Of a stretch of 35,604 nucleotides of DNA, positions 24,318 through 31,752 are shown piece after piece. The notes below the pieces were generated by a model. The model searched no databases, was not told where the DNA came from, and saw only the letters and a list, made by a program, of their open reading frames with translations. The stretch is from Steroidobacteraceae bacterium (GTDB taxonomy: Bacteria > Chloroflexota > Limnocylindria > QHBO01), in NCBI GenBank assembly GCA_025935615.1, contig JAICUY010000011.1:1-35604 (forward strand), read 5' to 3'. The first letter of the stretch is position 1; the number at the start of each line of letters is the position of its first letter. The position numbers and the translations under genes were made by a program.

Positions 24318-25375
24318 GCTTTCTTGGCAGGCAGCGAGAGCAGGATTCGCGTCCCCTCTCCCTGCCGCGACTCGATTTGAAGCTGGGAGCCCAGCAGCTC
24401 GGCGCGCTCGCGCATGAACTGCAGGCCGAAGTTGCGGCTGGCGCCGGATGCGAGGCGCATCACGTCGAAGCCACGCCCGTTGTCGACGATGGTCAATTGA
24501 TCGCCCTCAAGACCGATACACACCTCGGTGGCGGCGGCATGCTTGCGCACGTTCTGCAGGGCCTCCTGCGCGATCCGCAGGACCGATGCTTTCTGTTGTG
24601 GATTGAGCCGGGCGTCGACGCCGTTGACGTTGACCTGCACGGCGATCCCGTTGCGGGCCTGGAAGTCGGCGGCCTGATCGGCCAGCGCCTGGGCCAGCCC
24701 GACGTCGACGACCGGCGGGCGCAGGCTGCTGATGAAGGCCCGTACCTCGTCGAGGCCGTCGCGCAGCATGGTCCGCAGGAAGCCGAGCTCGGCCTTGGCG
24801 GTGCGCGGCACGTCGGACAGGACGCGGTCGAGGTACTCCACCTGGAAGATGGCGTTGGTCAGCACCTGGGCAGGTCCGTCATGGATCTCCTCGGCCAGGC
24901 GTTGGCGCTCCCCTTCCTGGGCCTGGATGACCCGCAGCTGGAGCGCGGCCGGCGATTCGTCGGCATCGCTCAGCGTCGGTTCCGGGACGGACGGGTCCGG
25001 GTCTGCCAGGTACTTGCAGAGAAGATCCAGCTGGCGCTCGGCGACGTCGAGCCGCTTGAGCCGGCCGCGCAGGATGGCGACCTCGCGACCCAGCTGCTCG
25101 TGCTCGCCGCGCAGCGCATCGGTCGCGCCCGGTCGGTTCGGGGAGCGCTGGTCGAGCCGCGCGCGCAGCTGCATCCAGTCCTCGAGCCGATGCCGGTACT
25201 GTTCGCGGTAGCGCTCCACCAGCTCGTGCACCCGGCGCGTGTCGCGCCGGACACTGTCGCCCGCCTGGTCGTAGACGCGCTCCAGACTGACCGATGGATT
25301 GCCGGTGCCGGGACCTGCCAAGCCGATTCCTCTCGCGAGTACCGGGTCAGATCTAGTACCTGACCTCGCGCCCAT
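24314..25375 (-). CDS. Soluble DegS/NarX-type histidine kinase
   Basis: A 353-residue kinase with no membrane helix. Residues ~40-125 are highly charged and helical (for example VHELVERYREQYRHRLEDW), probably coiled coil. The HisKA_3 box is ERQRLAEEIHDGPAQVLTNA. The HATPase domain has EALQNVRKHAAAT (N box), IVDNGRGFD (G1) and NFGLQFMRERAELLGSQLQI (G2); all are intact. As in Bacillus DegS, a cytoplasmic coiled coil is the likely sensor. It is coupled to the NarL-type regulator. The start is uncertain: the track ATG at 25375 falls at the expected -10 of the AGTACTGTTGACC promoter, and a TTG at 25321 with GAGAGG 7 nt upstream is an alternative. Confidence 0.88.
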   Translation of the reverse strand: MGARSGTRSDPVLARGIGLAGPGTGNPSVSLERVYDQAGDSVRRDTRRVHELVERYREQYRHRLEDWMQLRARLDQRSPNRPGATDALRGEHEQLGREVAILRGRLKRLDVAERQLDLLCKYLADPDPSVPEPTLSDADESPAALQLRVIQAQEGERQRLAEEIHDGPAQVLTNAIFQVEYLDRVLSDVPRTAKAELGFLRTMLRDGLDEVRAFISSLRPPVVDVGLAQALADQAADFQARNGIAVQVNVNGVDARLNPQQKASVLRIAQEALQNVRKHAAATEVCIGLEGDQLTIVDNGRGFDVMRLASGASRNFGLQFMRERAELLGSQLQIESRQGEGTRILLSLPAKKA

Positions 25376-25397
25376 GCTCGGCGGGCATTGTGCGGGC

Positions 25398-25410
25398 GGT
25401 CAACAGTACT
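25398..25410 (-). promoter_or_regulatory. AGTACTGTTGACC promoter element before the DegS-like kinase
   Basis: The minus strand reads AGTACTGTTGACC, the same 13 bases found before the gene at 34265. A second AGTACT lies 15 nt further upstream (25432-25427 on the minus strand), and a GGTACT occurs downstream near 25355. The -10 is not clear. Confidence 0.45.
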
Positions 25411-25607
25411 TCGCGCGCCGAAAGTACTAGAGGGAGCGCGGTCCACGCTTGCGCGTGCCGGGCGTCGAGTGTGTTCCGCTGCCGCCGAACTGCCTTTCGG
25501 CTTCTCACCAACACCATCGGTGGGACGAGGGAATCGAGCCCGTCCGCGTGCCGCTCGGGCTCAAAAGTTCCGCTTTGCACCAACGGTATTGGTATCGCGC
25601 GGAATGG

Positions 25608-27212
25608 TCACGGCACGACTCGGTAAACGCGCACGCCGGGCGCCTCGAACCTCGGATCCGACTCGAGGAACGAGGCGCTGTTCCCCTCGGAGTCAACGGA
25701 TTCGGCTCCCTCCCACAGCGCGAGCGGATCCGGCAACGAGGGATCGCGGCGGGTCACGACGACCCACTCAACGCCGTACGCGCGGATCACCCGCTCGATT
25801 ACCGGATACGGATCGAACGGGAAGGCGACGCCCGGGTTCCGGCTCACCTGCCAGAGGGCGACGGGGTCGTCGGACATGACGGTCGCATCGGTCAGGTCGT
25901 GCGAGGTGAAGAAGCCGCCGGCAGCTTCGTCCAGGCGGTGCGAGCCAGCCCAATCCACGTAGAGGCTGGCCGATGCGACGAGGGACAGCACCACAGCCCC
26001 AACGATCCCGACGACCAGCACGAACCGATGCGTCGCCGGCCGGCCCAGAAACCGCCACCAGCGGGCCGCCGCGGTGGCGACAGGCGGAATGGCGGCCACG
26101 GCCATCGGCATGGCGAACGGAAGCCACGACTGTGAGGAGTGGTAGAACGCGCCCTTCGGTCCGTGGAACGTGAACAGCGCGCCCATCACCACGAACATGA
26201 CGACGAAGTAGGCGACAAGCGGCAGCAGGTCGCGCCGGCGCCGAGCGAGCCACAGGCCGCCCACGAAGAAGATGAGGAAGATGCCGCCGGTCAGCACCGC
26301 GGTCCGGCCCAGCAGCTCGACCCACGCCGCCAGGCGGGATCCGACGATGTCGATCATCGACGTGGACGCGAGGTAGCTGGCGACCGACACGTCGTGGCCG
26401 ATCGAGAACTGCTCGTTATACGAATGGATCCACAGCATGTGCGCGCTGGCAGATGGAAACGGGCTGCCGAAGGTCGCCACGTTGCGGGCCAGCCATGGCG
26501 TCAGGACCAGCACAAACCCGCCGGCACTCGCTGCTCCCCACGCGAGCGCGCCAACCAATCGCCGCCGGTCCAGGATCAGAACCCACGCCACGGCGGGCGC
26601 CACCGTCAGGAGCACGCCGTCGACCCGGGTCAACGTCGCCAACCCGGCCGCGACCCCGGCGCCCACCAGCAGGAGCTCCGGCCGGTCAACGCTCACCGCG
26701 CGGCAGCTGAGGTATAGGCACAACGCGCCCGTGACCCCGAACAGCGCGTAGTTCGCAACCAGCGGCGAGGCGATGAGCAACGGCCCGCCGAGCAGCGCCA
26801 GCACGCCACCGCCCAGTGCGACCGTGCGAGAACGCCAGAACTGCCAGCCGATGAGGTAGGTGAACGGCACCAGTGCCGTGCTGAGGAGCACGAACGGCAC
26901 CTGCCCGGCTCGCCAGCCGGGGCCGAACAGCGCCATCCCGGTCGCCGCCACCACCGAGGTGAGCGGCATCCAGTGCCCGTTCGAGGCGACGGGCAACGAC
27001 GGATCGATCGGAATGCGCGAACCGACTTCCAGGAAGCTCCAGATGACCGGCGCGGTGAAGCCGTGCCCGGTCACCAGTTGCTGGGCGACCATGTCGTAGT
27101 AGCCCGGATCGGTATAGGGCGGCCACGGAACAAGCTGCGCGGCGACCACGCGCAGCAGCAGCGCGACGATCGTCAGGACGAGCAGGTCACGGACGATCGG
27201 TCGGTTGCTCAC
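25608..27212 (-). CDS. GT-C-type polytopic membrane glycosyltransferase (GT39-like)
   Basis: A 534-residue integral membrane protein with about ten helices. The first periplasmic loop contains PPYTDPGYYDMVAQQLVTGH, matching the Asp-containing catalytic loop of polyprenyl-phosphate-dependent GT-C enzymes (PMT/ArnT-like). LATLTRVDGVLL and a large C-terminal extracytoplasmic part (VSDDPVALWQVSRNPGVAFP-like) follow. Such enzymes move a sugar from a polyprenyl carrier to an acceptor on the outer face of the membrane; donor and acceptor are unknown. The start is a GTG at 27212 preceded by TACCCT 6 nt upstream, so the mRNA is probably leaderless. It is divergent from the next membrane gene. Confidence 0.7.
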   Translation of the reverse strand: MSNRPIVRDLLVLTIVALLLRVVAAQLVPWPPYTDPGYYDMVAQQLVTGHGFTAPVIWSFLEVGSRIPIDPSLPVASNGHWMPLTSVVAATGMALFGPGWRAGQVPFVLLSTALVPFTYLIGWQFWRSRTVALGGGVLALLGGPLLIASPLVANYALFGVTGALCLYLSCRAVSVDRPELLLVGAGVAAGLATLTRVDGVLLTVAPAVAWVLILDRRRLVGALAWGAASAGGFVLVLTPWLARNVATFGSPFPSASAHMLWIHSYNEQFSIGHDVSVASYLASTSMIDIVGSRLAAWVELLGRTAVLTGGIFLIFFVGGLWLARRRRDLLPLVAYFVVMFVVMGALFTFHGPKGAFYHSSQSWLPFAMPMAVAAIPPVATAAARWWRFLGRPATHRFVLVVGIVGAVVLSLVASASLYVDWAGSHRLDEAAGGFFTSHDLTDATVMSDDPVALWQVSRNPGVAFPFDPYPVIERVIRAYGVEWVVVTRRDPSLPDPLALWEGAESVDSEGNSASFLESDPRFEAPGVRVYRVVP

Positions 27213-27218
27213 CGCCGC

Positions 27219-27224
27219 AGGGTA
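27219..27224 (-). promoter_or_regulatory. -10 box (TACCCT) of the GT39-like gene
   Basis: On the minus strand TACCCT is followed by 6 nt and the GTG start at 27212, with no ribosome site. It lies 5 bp from the oppositely oriented -10 box of the + strand gene, so the two promoters are back to back. Confidence 0.4.
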
Positions 27225-27229
27225 CCCGG

Positions 27230-27235
27230 TAGACT
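27230..27235 (+). promoter_or_regulatory. -10 box (TAGACT) of the gene at 27244
   Basis: TAGACT, the same hexamer as the murA -10, lies 8 nt before the ATG at 27244 with no ribosome site. The -35 is weak (TTGCTC at 27205-27210, spacer 19). Confidence 0.4.
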
Positions 27236-27243
27236 CCGCGCCG

Positions 27244-28710
27244 ATGTCCTCGCCCGAGCGCCCATCGGTCCCGCGCTCAGCGGTGCCTCGCTGGCTGCCC
27301 TCTCCGCTCGTCCTCGTGCTGGCCGTCGTGACGGTTGTCCTGGTGTTGGTCGGGCTGGCGCACGGCCTGACCGATGCGGACTACTTCTGGCACCTCACCA
27401 CGGGGCGCCTGATCGTGAGCTCCGGCAGCGTTCCGAGCGCCGATCCGTATTCCTTTACCTATGCGGGCCAGCCGTGGACGCCGCACGAGTGGCTGGGCGA
27501 GGTGCTCATCTACCTGTCGGTCAGCACGCTGGGTGGCACGCTGACGAGCATCGTCTTCGCGGGAGTAGCGGCTGTATCACTGTGGCTGGCCGCCACGGCC
27601 GCACGGCGGCTGGGCGCGTCGACGGTTGCCATCGCGCTGGCGACCATGCTCGCGGCGCTGGTCCTCCTTCCGTACATCACCGTGCGGCCGCAGGCGTTCT
27701 CATGGCTCCTGCTGGGCCTGCTCAGCCTCTTCCTGCTGACCATCGACGCCTCGCGACCCAAGCGCGTGCTCTGGCTCATCCCGCTTTTCGTCGTCTGGGC
27801 CAACCTCCACGGGCTGTATGTCGTTGGGCTCGGAGTGGTGGCGCTCTACACGCTGTTCACGCTGGTTGGCCGCTCTGCGATGGCGCCGGCGCTGCGCTGG
27901 ATGGTCGTGGCCGCGATCGGCGCCGGGCTGGCGTCGATGCTCACGCCGGCCGGCCCCGCCGGTCTCCTCTACCCGCTGCGCTACCTGGAGCCGGATGACT
28001 GGGGTCTCTCGCACATCGTCGAGTGGCAGTCACCGAACTTCCACGACCCGGCCAACATCGGGCTCCTGCTGCTCGTCGTTGCGCTGGCGGCGGTCGGCAG
28101 CCGCGGCGCGCCGGGCTGGATGGCGGTGCTGGCCTGGCTCGGCGTTGCCATGAGCCTGCTCTCACTGCGCAACGAGCCGCTCGCCGGTATCTGGTCGCTG
28201 CCGGTGCTGGCCGCCGCGCTGACCGCTCGCCTTCCGAAACCGACTCCCCGACGTCACCAGGCACTGGGCCGCCGGATGATCGAGGCGGTGGCCGCCGCGG
28301 CGGTCAGCGTGGGCGCCGTGGTCATCATCGCTCCACAGATCGCCTCGCCCGCCGAGGCGCTCGAGCGGGCAGACCTGCCCGTGGCCGGCGTCGACCAGCT
28401 GACACGCACCGACCCGGGCGCGCACGTCTTCGCCGAATACGGGTGGGCCGGCTACGTCATATCGAGGCTGTACGACTCCGGCGGCCGCGTCTTCGTCGAC
28501 GGACGGAACGACATGTATCCGCAGTCGATCCTGGAGGACTACTCCAGCATCCGGGAGGCGGCCGCCGACTGGTCGTCGAAGCTGGACCGATACGGCGCAT
28601 CGGCCATCCTCCTTCCGCCTGATGCACCGCTGGTGCGAGCGGCGGGCGAAGGCGGGTGGTGCGAGAAGGTGCGGACCGACCACGAGGTGCTGCTCACGCC
28701 CTGCTCCTGA
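27244..28710 (+). CDS. Polytopic membrane protein of unknown function (GT-C-like)
   Basis: A 488-residue protein with about ten hydrophobic helices and a soluble C-terminal domain of ~110 residues. After TM1 comes TDADYFWHLTTGRLIVSSG, then DPYSFTYAGQPWTPHEWLGE. This acidic/His loop is typical of a family of uncharacterised membrane proteins that resemble GT-C glycosyltransferases in topology. The C-terminal domain (FAEYGWAGYVISRLYDSGGR, VFVDGRNDMYPQSILEDYSS) is conserved-looking. I cannot name a substrate. The ATG at 27244 (MSSPERPSVPRS) is chosen over 27205 because TAGACT sits 8 nt before it. The stop overlaps the convergent GT87-like gene by 17 nt. Confidence 0.65.
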   Translation: MSSPERPSVPRSAVPRWLPSPLVLVLAVVTVVLVLVGLAHGLTDADYFWHLTTGRLIVSSGSVPSADPYSFTYAGQPWTPHEWLGEVLIYLSVSTLGGTLTSIVFAGVAAVSLWLAATAARRLGASTVAIALATMLAALVLLPYITVRPQAFSWLLLGLLSLFLLTIDASRPKRVLWLIPLFVVWANLHGLYVVGLGVVALYTLFTLVGRSAMAPALRWMVVAAIGAGLASMLTPAGPAGLLYPLRYLEPDDWGLSHIVEWQSPNFHDPANIGLLLLVVALAAVGSRGAPGWMAVLAWLGVAMSLLSLRNEPLAGIWSLPVLAAALTARLPKPTPRRHQALGRRMIEAVAAAAVSVGAVVIIAPQIASPAEALERADLPVAGVDQLTRTDPGAHVFAEYGWAGYVISRLYDSGGRVFVDGRNDMYPQSILEDYSSIREAAADWSSKLDRYGASAILLPPDAPLVRAAGEGGWCEKVRTDHEVLLTPCS

Positions 28711-29563
28711 GCCAATCTCGGGCGCCGTTGGGATCGACGGCGGCACCTCGCCGGTCCGGGATCCCGCGCAGCAGGGCGATGATCCCGACTAGCAGGCTCG
28801 GCGCGGAGAACCAGGGAACGGGAAGGGCGAGGAAGCAGGCGACCACCACCGTCCAGCGCCAGCCTCGCAGGGCGCCGGCAATCACGATCAGCGCCGCCAG
28901 TCCCAGCCGCAGCCACAGCGGCCAGGTGATTGACAGCGAGTCGGCCGGGATGCGAACGCCGGAGTTGCGGCGCAGCGAATCGGCCCATTCGAACCACAGG
29001 TGCGGGGCGACCACGAACGAGACGAGGCTGATGGCAGCCGTGACGCCGACGGCCAGGGCCAGCGCGCGCCATTCGCGGCGGACCGCGAACCACAGCAACC
29101 CGACGCCTGGCGTGACCTTGGTGAGCAGGTTGAACGCCCACGCCTGCGGGTAGCGGAAGCCGACGACCGCCGCCGCGGCGATGAGCAGGTGCAGGTTGCC
29201 GGTGCTGATCTCGTCCGCGACCGGCGAGCCGGGGAAGAGCAGCAGCACGATGCCAATCCGCGGGCCGGCCAACCAGGCCAGCACCGCCAGGTTCAGCGCC
29301 GACCACAGGCCGCGGAACCACTCCCAAGGCAGGATGCCGAAGGGAGCGAACAGCTGCGCGAAGGCCGGCGAGTAGAGATAGGCGTCGCGGCCACCGACCG
29401 TGCCTCGCTCGTAGAGGTTGGCGAAGTCAAAGCGCCAGTAGACCCGCGCGTCCTGCATGAAGTCGCGCTGGTTGACGTTGAGCCAGATCCAGGCGAAGAC
29501 GAAGCCGCCCCAGGCCAGCATGGTGATCGCCGTGCCGAGCAGGCGCCGTTGACGCGGGCTCAT
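28694..29563 (-). CDS. DUF2029/GT87-like membrane glycosyltransferase
   Basis: A 289-residue polytopic membrane protein. After TM1, QRDFMQDARVYWRFDFANLY is followed by DAYLYSPAFAQLFAPFGILP and WFRGLWSALNLAVLAWL. These features resemble the DUF2029 family, which includes mycobacterial polyprenyl-phosphomannose-dependent mannosyltransferases (GT87). The loop DEISTGNLHLLIAAAAVVG (family: xxGQxN) and LTKVTPGVGLLWFAVRREW are also family-like. The ATG at 29563 (MSPRQRRLLG) overlaps the ligase stop by 4 nt (ATGA), so it is preferred over the track start at 29620. It is probably the last gene of the polysaccharide operon. Confidence 0.72.
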   Translation of the reverse strand: MSPRQRRLLGTAITMLAWGGFVFAWIWLNVNQRDFMQDARVYWRFDFANLYERGTVGGRDAYLYSPAFAQLFAPFGILPWEWFRGLWSALNLAVLAWLAGPRIGIVLLLFPGSPVADEISTGNLHLLIAAAAVVGFRYPQAWAFNLLTKVTPGVGLLWFAVRREWRALALAVGVTAAISLVSFVVAPHLWFEWADSLRRNSGVRIPADSLSITWPLWLRLGLAALIVIAGALRGWRWTVVVACFLALPVPWFSAPSLLVGIIALLRGIPDRRGAAVDPNGARDWLRSRA

Positions 29564-31752
29564 GGCGCGTCCGGCCAGTCGGGGCATCCTTGCGGATTCC
29601 CGATCAACGACCACGGCCACGGTCGATCCGGCTCGGGCAGCACCAGGCTGTCGGGCGGGTCGTATGAGCTGAGTGCGTCCTCGCGATAGACGTGCTCGCG
29701 AACGATCGTCAGCTGGCTCGGGAGCTCAGGCCTGAACGGACCGAGGACGGAGGTGAGCGCGTCGTATCGATCCCGATCGCAGGTCATCCGCGCCACGGCC
29801 TGTGCGGCGCGCAGCGCCGAGCGGTCGTACGGAGCCGATCGCAAGGCATCGGCCGCGGCCGCTCGCGCCTCGGCGGCATTGCCGTGCGCCGCGAGGGAAA
29901 CTGCCTGCCAGGGCAGTCCCAGGCTCTGGTCGAACCCACCGCCGAGGAGGTCGAGGTCCCACCGCACACCGTCCGACGAGAGACCGGCCTGCGGCGCGAG
30001 CGTGTCCACGATGCGACCGATCTCGTCCAGCACTTCGCCGCCAGCCGCGATGGCGCCGTCAGGGCCGAACTGGTGCATCAGCTGCCGGTCGAGGATCACC
30101 GCAATGGCGTAGGCCTGGATCGCCTCCGCGTGTCTTCCCGCGGCGTCCAGTTGACCGCCGAGGGCGAAGGCATATCGCGGGTCGCTGATCGTGCGGCGGG
30201 CCGCCGCATCCAGGAGGCGGATCTTCCCGTCGCGGTCCGAGGTCAGCGCCGCGAGCGCGCCATACGGTCGCGGATCGCCGGGACTGAGCAGGCGCGCCTG
30301 CTCATACGCGAGCTTGGCCGTCGTCGATCCACGCTCCGAAAGGGCCAGCCCGAGGCCCAGCCAGTAGCCGGCATTGGACGGATACGCATCGGTCGCCTCA
30401 CTGAACTGCTGGCTGGCCGCTTCCCAGTCGCCTCGGACCGCCGCTTCGCGACCTGCCGCCGCAGCCACGCGTGCGCGATCGACGCCGACAACCGGAATGA
30501 CGACCGCCACCGCCACGACCGCCAGCGCCGCGGCCAAGGGGAAGCGGCGACGGCCAGCGGGTGCCAAGGACGTCTCAGGCGGGACGGTCCACGCTGCCAG
30601 CGTCACGACCACCGCCATGACCGCCGGGAGCGAGCTGAAGTCATCGAACAGGGATGCCGCCGCGAAACCGACCAGCACCGCGAACGCGGTTCGACGCTGC
30701 GCATCGGCCAGATGCGAGCGTGCGGCGATGGCGAATACCATCAGCAGGCTTGCGAAGGCGATGAAAAGGATGAGCCCGCCGTCGGCCAGGGTCAGCAGCG
30801 GGACGTCGTGGGCGAGCCGCACCTGGATCGGATCGGTATAGGCCGGGACATGCGTCAGGCGCAGCCAGGGATAGGTTGACGGGCCGCCGCCGGTGAGCGG
30901 GTCGCCCAGGAAGATGGCGACCGCCTGCTGCCAGATCGGCCCGCGGCCGTCGAGCGCCGCCGCCATCAGGGCGTCGAACCGCGTCGCGACGTACTGCGTC
31001 ACGGCGACCAGGGCGAGAAGGGCCACGACGCCGGCCGGAATCAGTGCCCGTCGTTCCCGAAGCCACCGCGCAACGCCACCCGCCCACCGCCACCCCGAGA
31101 GCCAGTCGTAGACGACGAGCGCGACCACCATGCCAACCCACCCGGCGCGGCCGTTCGAGAGCGGAATCACGACGACCGACGCGACGGCCCAGACGATGAC
31201 CAGGCCGCGCCGTCCTGGACCTGGTGGCTGCCAGCGCAGCAGTGGGACGCACAGCAGCGACAGGATGGGGAAGACGTTGGTGGTGCCCCAGATGAAGACC
31301 TGCGCGGACTCGATGTCCGGCATGCTGCCGAAGACCGAGACCCAGGCGACCTTCTCCTGGATCCACCAGATGGCCGTCATCGCCAGCCAGAAGACGAGCC
31401 CGATACTGGCGGCGATGGCCATCGCCGTCCTGAGACGCGGCACGGTTCCCAGCTCGCGCATGGCGAAGAAGGTCAGCGCATAGGCCAGCGCCAGGCCGAC
31501 CGATCCAAGGGATCCCTGCACATCCGCGCTGAAGAACGAGACGAGCAGCAGCGCGCCGAGCGCGACCAGGACCGCCCAGCCGAGGCGGTCCCCGGGTCCG
31601 CGAAGCCGGAGCGCCGCCCACACCAGCAGCGGAGCCACGAACAGCAGCTGCGCGGCGATCCGCAGGACCGGGTACGAGCCGAGCAGCTCGCTGCCGAAGA
31701 AGCCGACGAAGAGAAGCGTCCAGACCTGCAGAGCCAGAACGAGGAGGGTCAT
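29560..31752 (-). CDS. O-antigen ligase/polymerase-like protein (Wzy/WaaL) with C-terminal TPRs
   Basis: A 730-residue protein. Residues 1-~430 hold about twelve membrane helices; the Wzy_C signature is in the large loop: LDGRGPIWQQAVAIFLGDPL, then TGGGPSTYPWL. The family joins polysaccharide chains or repeat units on polyprenyl carriers at the outer face of the membrane. Residues ~445-650 are soluble and contain TPR-like helices: ASQQFSEATDAYPSNAGYWL, LAYEQARLLSPGDPRPYGAL, AEAIQAYAIAV. The TPR part probably recruits partners. Its ATG overlaps the stop of the PGT-dehydratase gene by 4 nt, and its own stop overlaps the next start by 4 nt, so three genes are coupled. The substrate cannot be read from sequence. 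Confidence 0.8.
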   Translation of the reverse strand: MTLLVLALQVWTLLFVGFFGSELLGSYPVLRIAAQLLFVAPLLVWAALRLRGPGDRLGWAVLVALGALLLVSFFSADVQGSLGSVGLALAYALTFFAMRELGTVPRLRTAMAIAASIGLVFWLAMTAIWWIQEKVAWVSVFGSMPDIESAQVFIWGTTNVFPILSLLCVPLLRWQPPGPGRRGLVIVWAVASVVVIPLSNGRAGWVGMVVALVVYDWLSGWRWAGGVARWLRERRALIPAGVVALLALVAVTQYVATRFDALMAAALDGRGPIWQQAVAIFLGDPLTGGGPSTYPWLRLTHVPAYTDPIQVRLAHDVPLLTLADGGLILFIAFASLLMVFAIAARSHLADAQRRTAFAVLVGFAAASLFDDFSSLPAVMAVVVTLAAWTVPPETSLAPAGRRRFPLAAALAVVAVAVVIPVVGVDRARVAAAAGREAAVRGDWEAASQQFSEATDAYPSNAGYWLGLGLALSERGSTTAKLAYEQARLLSPGDPRPYGALAALTSDRDGKIRLLDAAARRTISDPRYAFALGGQLDAAGRHAEAIQAYAIAVILDRQLMHQFGPDGAIAAGGEVLDEIGRIVDTLAPQAGLSSDGVRWDLDLLGGGFDQSLGLPWQAVSLAAHGNAAEARAAAADALRSAPYDRSALRAAQAVARMTCDRDRYDALTSVLGPFRPELPSQLTIVREHVYREDALSSYDPPDSLVLPEPDRPWPWSLIGNPQGCPDWPDAP

